Shown: positions 35,980 through 44,574, numbered from the stretch's first letter. The stretch: DNA of 64,000 nt from Candidatus Cohnella colombiensis (GCA_029203125.1 CP119317.1:1240001-1304000); one strand, 5' to 3'. Notes: generated by a model from the letters alone, not told the origin. Numbers and translations: made by a program.

Positions 35980-36060
35980 GCCACCTCGTGATGAACTGCT
36001 TCCCGATTGTTAGACACCATCTAACAATTGGAGATGAAGTTTAGGCGAGGTGGCTTTTTT
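35980..36060 (+). terminator. Nested hairpin terminator after ldh
   Basis: GCCACCTCG (35980-35988) pairs with CGAGGTGGC (36046-36054) followed by TTTTTT. An inner hairpin TTGTTAGA/TCTAACAA lies inside the loop. Confidence 0.88.
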
Positions 36061-36108
36061 AATGGTTACTTTGCGTGATATAGCGTGTCACTGTAGCTCC
36101 CAATGTCT

Positions 36109-36545
36109 CGATATCCCCCTCGCTCAGATGAGGGGGTACCCGAAAAAATCGGGTAACAGTTGCTTTAGCTCCCCCAATGTCCCGATATCCCCCTCGCTCA
36201 GAGGGGGAGATAGCCGGAAAAATCGTGTAACAGTCGCTGTAACTCCCCCTAATGTCCCGATATCCCCCTCGCTCAGATGGAGAGATACCCGAAAAAATCG
36301 GGTAACAGTCGCTCTAATGGCACTTTTGGATGGAGATGTGCGAAAAAATCGGGTAACAGTCGCTCTAATGGCACTTTTGGATGGAGATGTGCGAAAAAAT
36401 CGGGTAACAGGCGCTCTAATGGCACTTTTGAGCAGAGATGTCCGAAAAAATCGGGTAACAGGCGCTCTAATGGTACTTTTGAGCTGAGATGTCCGAAAAA
36501 ATCGGGTAACGGTAGCGCCTATGGCACTGAGCGAGGGGGATACCG
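36109..36545. repeat. 51-bp/75-bp tandem repeat array flanked by inverted CCCCCTCGCTCAG arms (locus 3)
   Basis: Units with the core CCGAAAAAATCGG start near 36141, 36215, 36290, 36341, 36392, 36443 and 36494. The first steps are 74-75 bases and the later ones exactly 51. The longer units carry an extra CGATATCCCCCTCGCTCAG (36109, 36183, 36258). The array closes with the same element inverted, CTGAGCGAGGGGGATAC (36527-36543). Open frames on both strands exist only because the period is a multiple of three; I do not call genes here. Confidence 0.92.
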
Positions 36546-36593
36546 TGACAGTAGCAGTGCATTCAAATAAAAAGTTCACAACATTTTATTCAT

Positions 36594-36609
36594 TGTGATT
36601 TATTTCACA
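36594..36609 (+). promoter_or_regulatory. Perfect Fnr box before the hemerythrin gene
   Basis: TGTGA-TTTATT-TCACA matches the Fnr consensus exactly. A TATAAT lies at 36631-36636 with no -35 element. A start about 7 bases beyond it would place the box at -41.5, the class II activator position. Confidence 0.75.
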
Positions 36610-36763
36610 TTATTATAGAAGTGTTGACGATATAATGAGAGCATCAACAAGCAGAACATTGACCACAAGAGCCACAAGAACCACTAAAGTCACCCAACTG
36701 CACAATTTGCGCAAGTTACATGAAACGAATAATACATGAGGAACATAAAGGGAGAGAGTTGAG

Positions 36764-37279
36764 ATGAGAGTAAACTTACCTGAGAAAATGGTTACTACGA
36801 CAATGACACCTATGTTTCAATTAAATGATGCTGTTACGAGACTGAAAGAAGAACACAGCATACTGCAGGTCGTGCTACAGGAAATTTATTCGTTAACTTG
36901 TGCGATTAGGATCGAGAAAGATGAGCTGCAATTAAACAATCAGATGTACGAGTTGAAAAAGAAGGTCGCAGACTTTAAGGTGCAATTGGACGCCCATTCG
37001 CAATGGGAAGAAGAGGAGCTTTTCCCGATGGCGGCGTGGTACTTTGGCACAGATATAGATGAATGCACGCTGATGGAGCAAGAGCATGAGCTAGCAGATC
37101 AATATGTGAAGGCGTTCACGCATGCGATCGATCGAACGATGCTACCGATCTGTATTGAAGAAGCAAAGCGCATGACATCGTATCTTTTCCAAGCCTATGT
37201 GATCTTAACGAATCATTTTCGCGATGAAGAAGAATTAATGGCGTCGCTCAAAGATCATTCGAACAGCTACGACTATTAA
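36764..37279 (+). CDS. Hemerythrin-like (HHE) domain protein
   Basis: 171 residues, four-helix bundle. Likely iron ligands are in LKEEHSIL, LDAHSQWEEEELFP, MEQEHELAD and LTNHFRDEEELM, giving the HHE pattern of a di-iron site. Short HHE proteins sense or bind oxygen or nitric oxide, or supply iron for Fe-S repair. The perfect Fnr box and activator-type promoter spacing upstream suggest expression when oxygen is low. The leader of about 120 bases between the promoter and ATG has no other obvious feature. Confidence 0.9.
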   Translation: MRVNLPEKMVTTTMTPMFQLNDAVTRLKEEHSILQVVLQEIYSLTCAIRIEKDELQLNNQMYELKKKVADFKVQLDAHSQWEEEELFPMAAWYFGTDIDECTLMEQEHELADQYVKAFTHAIDRTMLPICIEEAKRMTSYLFQAYVILTNHFRDEEELMASLKDHSNSYDY

Positions 37280-37330
37280 CGTTCGATAGTTACATTTGCG
37301 AAGGTAGCCCCCTCCATTCATATAGATGTT

Positions 37331-37379
37331 AAAATACCATAGCTACGCGTTCATAACGCGAGCTGTGGTATTTTATTTT
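37331..37379 (+). terminator. Rho-independent terminator after the hemerythrin gene
   Basis: AAAATACCATAGCT-ACGCG pairs with CGCG-AGCTGTGGTATTTT, followed by ATTTTTT. Confidence 0.9.
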
Positions 37380-37434
37380 TTAACTATCCAATAGTGCTTT
37401 AAAGGTTGTACAATGGATGCTGAGGTGATGGAAA

Positions 37435-38091
37435 ATGTTGCTTAAAAAAGGGCAAAAGCTATTATTCATCGGAGATTCGATTACAGATTGCGATCGTGTA
37501 AAGCCTGATGGTGAAGGGCTATTTGGAGCGCTTGGCAGAGGGTATGTATCACTTGTTGACGGTATGCTTCAAGCTATCTATCCCGAACTGGGCATTCGCG
37601 TTGTAAACACGGGGTTAAGTGGAAACACAGTTGTAGATCTTGATAAGAGATGGCAGGAAGATGTGATTGACCGCAAGCCCGACTGGCTCTCTATTATGAT
37701 TGGTACGAATGATGTATGGCGCCAATATGATACGCCTTTCATTAAAGAATGGCATGTGTACAAGGATCAATATCAAACGACTTTACGTAAGCTCATCGAG
37801 CAATCGAAGCCATTGGTTGAGGGGATCGTACTGATGACACCCTTCTTCCTAGAAGTGAATCGATCGGATGCCATGCGCAACACGATGGACGATTATGGTG
37901 CAATTGTGAAACAAATCGCGGAAGAGTATGGTACATATTTTGTTGATACTCAGGCTGCATTTGATGTGGTGCTGAAGGAGCTTTACTCTGCAACGTTGGC
38001 ATGGGATCGTGTGCATCCATCGCAAGCGGGGCATGTCGTACTTGCGAAAGCCTTTTTAGATAAGCTAGGTTTCCAATGGAATAGAGGGTAA
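37435..38091 (+). CDS. SGNH-hydrolase, Axe2-like acetylxylan esterase
   Basis: 218 residues with no signal peptide, so cytoplasmic. SGNH blocks are LLFIGDSITDCDRV (Ser), NTGLSGNTV (Gly), MIGTNDVWRQYD (Asn) and WDRVHPSQAGH (Asp-His). From memory the sequence resembles Geobacillus Axe2 along its whole length, an intracellular enzyme that removes acetyl groups from imported xylo-oligosaccharides. It stands alone between two terminators. The xylan role would complement the GH3, GH51 and GH26 genes of the window. Confidence 0.88.
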   Translation: MLLKKGQKLLFIGDSITDCDRVKPDGEGLFGALGRGYVSLVDGMLQAIYPELGIRVVNTGLSGNTVVDLDKRWQEDVIDRKPDWLSIMIGTNDVWRQYDTPFIKEWHVYKDQYQTTLRKLIEQSKPLVEGIVLMTPFFLEVNRSDAMRNTMDDYGAIVKQIAEEYGTYFVDTQAAFDVVLKELYSATLAWDRVHPSQAGHVVLAKAFLDKLGFQWNRG

Positions 38092-38111
38092 GAAGTACAG
38101 ATCACTGAACC

Positions 38112-38140
38112 AACCGCTGAACCTATGTTCGGCGGTTGTT
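38112..38140 (+). terminator. Terminator after the Axe2-like gene
   Basis: AACCGCTGAAC pairs with GTTCGGCGGTT around CTAT, followed by GTTATCT. The T-run is weak. Confidence 0.65.
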
Positions 38141-38168
38141 ATCTATAAGAATGGGTGGCAACTTCAAC

Positions 38169-39098
38169 ATGAGTATCTTCATCAACATTCTAATGAACAA
38201 CGTAATGCCGATCATGATTGTCATTGTTATTGGGGTAATCTTACACCGCAGCTTTAAACTAGATATTCGCACTTTGTCAAAGATGAACTTTTTTTTATTT
38301 TCACCGGTTATGGTATTTAAGCTTCTCAATGAAACGAATATATCTGCAGTGCTTTTCGGACAAGTAATCCTATTCTGTTTTTTGTTCTTCGCTCTGCAAT
38401 ATGCAGTCACAGAAGTTGTTATTCGATTGCGACGTTATGAGGGCGGTAAGCGCGGGGCAGTGAGGAATAGTGTGTTTTTTTACAATAGTGGGAACTATGG
38501 ATTACCTATTAATCAGCTCGCATTCGCGGCCAATCCGTACACACTGTCGATTCAAGTGATCGTAATGGTGATGCAAGCGTTAATACCCTATACATATGGG
38601 ATATATAGTGTGAATGCTCACAAAGCGGAATGGCGAAAGATTGTACTGTTAATTATTAAAATGCCGATTATATATGTTATTCCGATTGCATTGATGTTAC
38701 ATAGTTTTGAGATTCCGATCCCTAATAGCTTTAGCATCCCGATTGATTATATTGCTGACGCATTTATTGGAATTGCATTGTTGACGTTAGGTGCTCAATT
38801 AGCCAATATGGAAAAGTCCCTCAATCGCAAAATGCTATTAGATGTTGGAATCGCTTCGACACTTCGGTTAATTGTTGGACCGCTCTTAGCAGCAGGGATC
38901 GTATGGATGATGGGGCTTGACCCATTAACATCGGCTGCATTGATCGTATCCTCGGCGGTTCCAACCTCATTAAGCAGCGTGCTGCTCGCGGTGGAGTATG
39001 ATAATGAACAACAGTTTTCATCCCAGATGGTTCTTGTAACGACGATAGCAAGTGTGTTCACGTTAACGGTCATCATCTATATGCTGCAAATGTCATAG
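38169..39098 (+). CDS. AEC-family (auxin efflux carrier-like) transporter
   Basis: 310 residues from the ATG at 38169, with ten hydrophobic helices. Segments such as FFLFSPVMVFKLLNE, FYNSGNYGLPINQLAF and GAQLANMEKSLN are typical AEC sequences; the family includes malate and other organic-anion carriers. Upstream in-frame starts at 38136 and 38151 are possible. It precedes a KDPG/KHG aldolase gene by 12 bases, so a sugar acid or its breakdown product is a reasonable substrate, not proven. Confidence 0.87.
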   Translation: MSIFINILMNNVMPIMIVIVIGVILHRSFKLDIRTLSKMNFFLFSPVMVFKLLNETNISAVLFGQVILFCFLFFALQYAVTEVVIRLRRYEGGKRGAVRNSVFFYNSGNYGLPINQLAFAANPYTLSIQVIVMVMQALIPYTYGIYSVNAHKAEWRKIVLLIIKMPIIYVIPIALMLHSFEIPIPNSFSIPIDYIADAFIGIALLTLGAQLANMEKSLNRKMLLDVGIASTLRLIVGPLLAAGIVWMMGLDPLTSAALIVSSAVPTSLSSVLLAVEYDNEQQFSSQMVLVTTIASVFTLTVIIYMLQMS

Positions 39099-39110
39099 GA
39101 GGCTATTACA

Positions 39111-39755
39111 ATGTCATCTGATTTAATGAACGTATTAGAAAAGGAAAAGATCGTCGTCATTTTGCGAGGTATTCCGATCGATAAGGCTGATGCGACTGCC
39201 AAAGCATTGGCGGACGGCGGTATTGTACTGCTTGAGGTGACTTTAAACACCGACGGGGCATTAGGGATAATCTCGAGCTTCCGTGAGAAGTTCTCTGATC
39301 GACTGCGGATCGGCGCAGGTACAGTGCTTGACATTGGACAAGCGAAAGAAGCAGTTGCAGCAGGAGCCGAGTATTTAATCTCTCCGAATCTTGATGAAGA
39401 AGTTATCCACTACGGTGTCGAGCATGGGGTTGAAGTATGGCCTGGAACGATGACGCCAACGGAGATCGTGCGTGCTTACAAAGCGGGAGCATCAGCAGTA
39501 AAGCTGTTTCCGATGGGATTCCTTGGGATTGACTACTTGAAGGAAATTCGAGCGCCACTGAATCATATTCCGATGATTGCTACGGGTGGGGTCAACTTGA
39601 AAAATCTACGTTCGTTTTTCGAAGCTGGTGCGGTCGGCGTTGGAATGGGTAGTAATATTGTGGATAAGCAGCTCGTGCAGGAAGGGAAGTTCAACGAACT
39701 GACTTTACGAGCGCGTACCTTTGTGAATGAGGCGCAAGGAGCGAAGCTGGTGTGA
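39111..39755 (+). CDS. eda: KDPG/KHG aldolase
   Basis: 214 residues, the standard length. The catalytic Glu is in LLEVTLNTDGA, the substrate loop in RIGAGTVLD, and the Schiff-base Lys in ASAVKLFPMGFLG. It splits 2-keto-3-deoxy-6-phosphogluconate into pyruvate and glyceraldehyde 3-phosphate, the last step of hexuronate or Entner-Doudoroff catabolism. It has an AGGAGG site, sits between a transporter and an AraC regulator, and its stop overlaps the regulator start. Confidence 0.93.
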   Translation: MSSDLMNVLEKEKIVVILRGIPIDKADATAKALADGGIVLLEVTLNTDGALGIISSFREKFSDRLRIGAGTVLDIGQAKEAVAAGAEYLISPNLDEEVIHYGVEHGVEVWPGTMTPTEIVRAYKAGASAVKLFPMGFLGIDYLKEIRAPLNHIPMIATGGVNLKNLRSFFEAGAVGVGMGSNIVDKQLVQEGKFNELTLRARTFVNEAQGAKLV

Positions 39756-40654
39756 GAGGTCAGGGGAGCTTGTTCGATCAGCGGTTGCTGGAAGGACGCT
39801 ATCTGCCACGAGTGTTCGCCTATTATTATAAGCAATGGAATGACTTTCATATGGCATATCATCAGCATGACTCCACAGAAATTATGTATGTCATTCAGGG
39901 CGAATGTGTCGTGGAGATGAACGAAGGCAAGGGCAAGGAGCATTCATTCAAGTTGAAGAAGGGCGAACTCATCTTACTTGATGCGAACGTGCCACATCGG
40001 CTCATCGTTGAAGAGACATGTCGAATGCTGAATGTGGAATTTTCTTTCGAACAATATGATGGTTGTTTTCCATCGCTGAAGGAGCTAGCGAATGAAGAAG
40101 ATGCCTTGAAGGCGTTGCTAGCTTCTTCAGTGTCGAATCTCATTCTTCGAGATCCAGATGAAGTGTATCATGCACTGAAGAGCCTTGTCATCGAGCTAGA
40201 TAAGCGGGGTAGCGATGGCGGGGCACTGGATCGGATGCTGCTTGCACAACTGTTAATTCGGATCGGTAGATTGTGGCGCGATACAGAGAACGAATCGAAA
40301 CAGCCGAGCGAGCATTATGTAAAGCTGTGTATGGAATATATGCAACAGAACTATGACCGTAACATTCAGGTGAAGGATATAGCGGCTGCAGTTAATGTAC
40401 ATCCCGGTTACTTGCATCGTATCTTTAAGCAACATGCTGGAACGACATTGACTGAATATTTAACTTCGTTGAGGATGGAGAAGGCAAAAATGCTGTTGCT
40501 TCATTCCAATATTGCGATTGCGGACATTGCAGATTATGTGGGGATTGGAAGCAGGCAATATTTTCACGCATTGTTTAAGAAACATACGGAACTCACTCCA
40601 ATCGCGTTTAGAAGTTCAATTAACACACAGCTACTTGACGCTAGAGGAAAGTGA
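39752..40654 (+). CDS. AraC-family regulator with cupin sensor domain
   Basis: 300 residues from a GTG that overlaps the aldolase stop codon. The N-terminal cupin (about 15-100: HDSTEIMYVIQGECVVEM, LKKGELILLDANVPH) probably binds a sugar or sugar acid. The C-terminal AraC domain has two helix-turn-helix motifs (VKDIAAAVNVHPGYLHRIFK and IADIADYVGIGSRQYFHALF). It likely controls the aldolase/transporter genes and the GH4 gene that follows after 115 bases. Confidence 0.92.
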   Translation: MRGQGSLFDQRLLEGRYLPRVFAYYYKQWNDFHMAYHQHDSTEIMYVIQGECVVEMNEGKGKEHSFKLKKGELILLDANVPHRLIVEETCRMLNVEFSFEQYDGCFPSLKELANEEDALKALLASSVSNLILRDPDEVYHALKSLVIELDKRGSDGGALDRMLLAQLLIRIGRLWRDTENESKQPSEHYVKLCMEYMQQNYDRNIQVKDIAAAVNVHPGYLHRIFKQHAGTTLTEYLTSLRMEKAKMLLLHSNIAIADIADYVGIGSRQYFHALFKKHTELTPIAFRSSINTQLLDARGK

Positions 40655-40769
40655 GGATTTTTGACACCTTTTTCGAAAGGAAGTCATGATTGTGATAACG
40701 CTCCCGCCAGAAGTGAAGGTACAATGTGGACAGAGGTTAAAGCTTATAACTTATGTCTAGGAGGCGTTA

Positions 40770-42281
40770 TTGTTGCCATTCAAGATTACTTTCATCGGTG
40801 CGGGAAGTATCGGATTTACACGTGGACTGCTTCGCGACTTGCTAAGTGTACCGGAATTTCACGATGTTGAAGTCGCATTTACGGACATTAATTCGCACAA
40901 TCTGAATATGGTAACCGAGCTGTGCCAAAGAGATATTGTGGAGAACGGACTTTCTATTCAAATTCAGGCAACGACAGATCGTCGCGAAGCATTGAAGGGT
41001 GCCAAATATGTCATCTGTACAATTCGTGTTGGTGGCCTTGAAGCGTTCGCGACGGATGTGGATATTCCGCTAAAATACGGTGTCGATCAGTGTGTAGGTG
41101 ATACATTGTCAGCAGGTGGGATCATGTATGGTCAGCGCGGGATTGCCGAGATGCTTAACATTTGCCGGGACATACGTGAGATGGCTGCATCAGATGTGTT
41201 GTTGCTCAACTATGCTAATCCTATGGCGATGCTTACTTGGGCATGCAATCAATATGGTGGTGTGCGTACAGTTGGCTTGTGTCATGGTGTTCAGGGCGGT
41301 CATTGGCAAATTGCGGAAGCCTTTGGCTTGAAACAACAAGAGGTTGACATCATTTGCGCAGGTATTAACCATCAGACTTGGTATATCCAAGTGACACATA
41401 ACGGAGAAGATTTGACAGGGAAAGTGCTGGAGGCGTTCGAGAAGCATCCTGATTTCAGTCGTACAGAGAAGGTTCGTATCGATATGCTACGGCGATTCGG
41501 CTATTATAGTACTGAATCCAACGGTCACCTTAGCGAATATGTCCCTTGGTATCGCAAGCGTCCACAGGAAATTGAGCAATGGATTGATTTAGGCAACTGG
41601 ATCAATGGTGAGACGGGCGGATATTTACGAGTGTGTACAGAAGGACGCAATTGGTTCGAGACAGACTTCCCGAACTGGATGAAGGAGCCTGCTTGGCAAT
41701 ATGCTGCCAAAGAGCGCAGTCAAGAGCATGGTTCATATATTATCGAAGGGCTTGAGACAGGACGCGTATATCGCGGTCACTTCAATGTTGTAAATAATGG
41801 TGTAATTGCGAACCTGCCAGCAGATTCAATTATCGAAGCTCCGGGTTATGTAGATCGTAATGGGATATCCATGCCGCATGTTGGTAATTTGCCTTTAGGT
41901 CCAGCAGCTGTATGTAATGTTAGTATCTCTGTTCAGCGATTATCTGTAGAGGCAGCTGTACATGGCAATGATCAGTTGCTGCGACAAGCTTTCATGATGG
42001 ATCCTCTTGTCGGTGCAGTATGCAATCCTAAAGAAATTTGGCAGATGGTCGATGAAATGCTCGTTGCTGGTGAAAAGTGGTTGCCGCAATATGCGGATGC
42101 CATCGTTGAAGCGAAAGCAACACTTGCCTTAGGGAATTTAATTTCAACGAATGAAGGCTATCGTGGTGCAGCTCGGTTGCATGTTAAATCGATAGAAGAG
42201 ATGCAACAGGATCGCGAGGCGGCAACGAAGAACGCCGCTGAGGCGGACAAAGGGAAAGAACGGACGAAGGCAACGCACTAA
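40770..42281 (+). CDS. GH4 family NAD/Mn-dependent glycosidase (alpha-galactosidase/glucosidase or glucuronidase)
   Basis: 503 residues from TTG at 40770 (or 40773) after AGGAGG. The NAD-binding turn is FIGAGSIGFTRGLLRDLL. The metal ligands are in VGLCHGVQ and AGINHQTWY, and NYANPMAM is also typical of GH4. These enzymes act by an NAD-dependent redox mechanism on alpha-glycosides inside the cell. The C-terminal 30 residues are charged and unusual in being rich in Lys, Glu and Ala. The neighbouring aldolase and AraC genes suggest a uronic acid or galactoside substrate. Confidence 0.9.
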   Translation: MLPFKITFIGAGSIGFTRGLLRDLLSVPEFHDVEVAFTDINSHNLNMVTELCQRDIVENGLSIQIQATTDRREALKGAKYVICTIRVGGLEAFATDVDIPLKYGVDQCVGDTLSAGGIMYGQRGIAEMLNICRDIREMAASDVLLLNYANPMAMLTWACNQYGGVRTVGLCHGVQGGHWQIAEAFGLKQQEVDIICAGINHQTWYIQVTHNGEDLTGKVLEAFEKHPDFSRTEKVRIDMLRRFGYYSTESNGHLSEYVPWYRKRPQEIEQWIDLGNWINGETGGYLRVCTEGRNWFETDFPNWMKEPAWQYAAKERSQEHGSYIIEGLETGRVYRGHFNVVNNGVIANLPADSIIEAPGYVDRNGISMPHVGNLPLGPAAVCNVSISVQRLSVEAAVHGNDQLLRQAFMMDPLVGAVCNPKEIWQMVDEMLVAGEKWLPQYADAIVEAKATLALGNLISTNEGYRGAARLHVKSIEEMQQDREAATKNAAEADKGKERTKATH

Positions 42282-42295
42282 AAGATACATGCAGG

Positions 42296-42340
42296 AAGAC
42301 TGCTCCTACGTTTGCGCAAACGGGGAGTGGTCTTTTTTTA
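42296..42340 (+). terminator. Rho-independent terminator after the GH4 gene
   Basis: AAGACTGCTCC pairs with GGGAGTGGTCTT around a GTTTGCGCAAAC inner hairpin, then TTTTTTT. Confidence 0.93.
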
Positions 42341-42482
42341 TCCTGCTAGAGGTACAGATGTACCTCGGAATCGTAATTATCTTGCAAAAGTGGCTTGTTC
42401 CTCTTAATTTGTTGTCTATTCCTACAATAGTTAGTCATTCGCATGTTGGTGTTACAGCTACTTGATGCAATCAGAGGCGGAG

Positions 42483-42584
42483 CGGACATAGTTTCCGTTA
42501 TCTGCGGATTTCGATGTACTTTTCAATTTTTGTCGGACATACGTTCCGCTATCTTCTATCAGCTCTATGATTTCAGCCCCATTA
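42483..42584. repeat. 51-bp tandem repeat (locus 4), two units
   Basis: CGGACATAGTTTCCGTTATCT at 42483 is repeated as CGGACATACGTTCCGCTATC at 42534, exactly 51 bases later. Each start is a short inverted repeat, CGGA...TCCG. The rest of the units has diverged. The rest of the 42340-42977 interval shows no gene; it is A/T-rich. Confidence 0.7.
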
Positions 42585-42977
42585 TCCTCGAATAACCGAT
42601 CTAGTGACCGCTCATGTTACATATAAGCACTAAGTAAGACTAATAACGAATCTCCTGTCCGCTGCACCCTACTTTAACCAACTATAGCTACAGCTACAAT
42701 CTATATATAACAACATATTAATATTGATGCTCTCATATATTGAGTCATAAATAATTATATGTTATACCATAATAAGATAGAAATTATTTCAGATGAGGGC
42801 TAATGCGGGAACTCATGTCGCAACTTTCAACAATTCCAATTTCGCTACGGTCTGCACTTTGGAAGCATCCTTTAGCGGACAGCGGCATCGAGCGTTATCA
42901 TAACGATTGCGAGAAGGTAGCGATAGCACAAGAGTCGAATATGTACTGGATAGAATAGTGGATGTTCTGATCGTGGT

Positions 42978-43640
42978 TTGAAGGAGGGTACGCATATAGA
43001 GCTTACAGCTAGGCAGTTGACGATCATTGATCTTGTGAAGAAGCATGCGCCGATTACCGGCGAACAAATCGCTGAAGGTCTAGGCATTAGCCGTCCGACG
43101 ATTCGCTCGGATTTATCTGTGCTAGTCATGCTGGGCTACATCGATGCGAAGCCTAAGGTTGGTTATTTTCTAGGTAAAGTACTTACTTCGGAAGGTCAGC
43201 TGGGTGAAAAGCTTCGATATTTGAAAGTTAAGGACGTCATGAATAGGCCTGCCATCATTCGAGAAAGTGCAACAGTAAATGACGCAGTTATTTCATTGTT
43301 TATGGAAAATACCGGGTTTTTGACGGTGACTGATGATCAGGGTGCGCTTGCGGGAATGGTATCATTAAAGGACTTGGTGAAAGTAACTTTAGGTAACCCG
43401 AATGCAGCATCAATTCCAGTAAGTATGGTCATGACGCGGGTGCCAAGAATTGTTATGGTGACGCCAGACGACACTGCAATAGATGCTGCGAAGAAGATGC
43501 TCGATCACCAAGTTGGCGGAATGCCGGTTGTTGTCAAAAACGCTGAAGATCGAAGTCGTTATGAAGTGGTAGGACGATTAACAAAAACCAATATGGCGCA
43601 AATATTGGTAGAGTTGTCGTCAGGCTTGATGACGGAGTAG
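42978..43640 (+). CDS. ccpN: CcpN-like repressor (HTH plus two CBS domains)
   Basis: 220 residues counted from a TTG at 42978. An HTH (ITGEQIAEGLGISRPTIRSD) is followed by two CBS domains (VKDVMNRPAIIRESATVNDA and VSMVMTRVPRIVMVTPDDTA). CcpN represses gluconeogenic genes and senses ATP/ADP. The start is uncertain: the strong site AAGGAGGG (42981-42988) lies inside this reading frame and points to an ATA codon at 42996, just before GAG-CTT-ACA, where homologues begin (IEL...). It is followed by the PEP synthase/PPDK regulator gene, the same order as in B. subtilis. Confidence 0.92.
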   Translation: MKEGTHIELTARQLTIIDLVKKHAPITGEQIAEGLGISRPTIRSDLSVLVMLGYIDAKPKVGYFLGKVLTSEGQLGEKLRYLKVKDVMNRPAIIRESATVNDAVISLFMENTGFLTVTDDQGALAGMVSLKDLVKVTLGNPNAASIPVSMVMTRVPRIVMVTPDDTAIDAAKKMLDHQVGGMPVVVKNAEDRSRYEVVGRLTKTNMAQILVELSSGLMTE

Positions 43641-43650
43641 GGGGACGAGG

Positions 43651-44457
43651 ATGGCGGAGGAACCACAGAAAGTGATATTTGTCTGTTCAGACGCAATCGG
43701 TGAAACTGCTGAAGCAGTTGCACGTGCGACAACGCGGCAATTTGCCACTGAGCAAGTGAAGATTAAAAGATTCGGAAACATTAAGCATGAGGATGAGATC
43801 AAAGCGATCATTCAAGAGGCTGCTGAAGCTGGAGGTTTTATCGCTTACACACTCGTGCAGCCTGAACTATGTGAGACGATGCGTGAGGAGACGATTCGAT
43901 TAGGAGTACGTGCCGTCGATGTAATGGGGCCGATGATGCAAGCTTTCATTGATACTTTCAATGATTCGCCGAAATATAAACCAGGCTTATTACATGAGAT
44001 GGACGAAAATTACTATCGTAAAATCGAAGCCGTAGAGTTTGCCGTAAAGTATGATGATGGTAAAGATACGCGAGGTTTGCTACAAGCGCAAGTCGTACTC
44101 GTAGGTGTTTCGCGCACTTCAAAGACGCCGCTTAGCATCTTTCTCGCACATAAAGGCATTCGTACAGCGAACTATCCGCTTACGATTGAAGTGAAACCGC
44201 CCGAGGAGCTGTTCATAAGTTCGAATCGACTTACAGTCGGATTAACGATGCATCCTGAGCGACTCTTGAAAATTCGTACTGAACGGCTAAAAGCGTTAGG
44301 TCTCCCTAGTCAAGCTCATTATGCTTCACTTGAACGGATTGAGAAAGAATTGAAATTTGCCTCTGACATTATGGATCGTTTGAAGTGTCCGGTTATAGAT
44401 GTCACAGAGAAGGCAATCGAGGAAACTGCAGGCCTCATAATGGAAATGCTTGTATGA
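43651..44457 (+). CDS. yqfL: Pyruvate phosphate dikinase/PEP synthase regulatory protein (bifunctional kinase-pyrophosphorylase, YqfL)
   Basis: 268 residues, the usual DUF299 length. Family segments are IFVCSDAIGETAEAVARA at the start and GVSRTSKTPLSIFLAHKG in the middle, the nucleotide-binding signature. These enzymes add or remove a phosphate on PPDK or PEP synthase in response to ADP. It begins 10 bases after ccpN with a GGGGACGAGG site; in B. subtilis YqfL modulates CcpN. Confidence 0.94.
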   Translation: MAEEPQKVIFVCSDAIGETAEAVARATTRQFATEQVKIKRFGNIKHEDEIKAIIQEAAEAGGFIAYTLVQPELCETMREETIRLGVRAVDVMGPMMQAFIDTFNDSPKYKPGLLHEMDENYYRKIEAVEFAVKYDDGKDTRGLLQAQVVLVGVSRTSKTPLSIFLAHKGIRTANYPLTIEVKPPEELFISSNRLTVGLTMHPERLLKIRTERLKALGLPSQAHYASLERIEKELKFASDIMDRLKCPVIDVTEKAIEETAGLIMEMLV

Positions 44458-44463
44458 TACACG

Positions 44464-44516
44464 ATGCTGGTGAATGTGGAAGGAAGTTCCTTCTGCATGT
44501 GCCAGCATTTTTGTAT
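44464..44516 (+). terminator. Rho-independent terminator after yqfL
   Basis: GATGCTGG pairs with CCAGCAT and TTTTTG follows. An inner hairpin GAAGGAA/TTCCTTC extends it. Confidence 0.8.
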
Positions 44517-44545
44517 GTATCTTTAAAATTTTTCCAAAATAGTGG

Positions 44546-44574
44546 TTGACAACGGAAAATGTAAGCGGTATCAT
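44546..44574 (+). promoter_or_regulatory. Promoter of the lacI-type gene with overlapping cre site
   Basis: TTGACA (44546-44551), 17-base spacer, TATCAT (44569-44574). TGTAAGCGGTATCA (44560-44573) fits the CcpA consensus TGWAARCGYTWNCW with one mismatch and covers the -10 element, so glucose should repress it. Confidence 0.82.

Noticed and set aside
36050..36579. Overlapping open frames on both strands with 17-residue repeats
   Set aside because: The 51-bp period keeps frames open on both strands at once. No ribosome binding site is seen, and the element has inverted arms typical of noncoding repeats.
40661..40870. 69-codon frame between the AraC and GH4 genes
   Set aside because: It overlaps the GH4 start in another frame and has no ribosome binding site or recognisable sequence.
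401..42584. CRISPR array interpretation of the 51-bp repeats
   Set aside because: Whole units are repeated and there are no unique spacers; no cas genes are in view.
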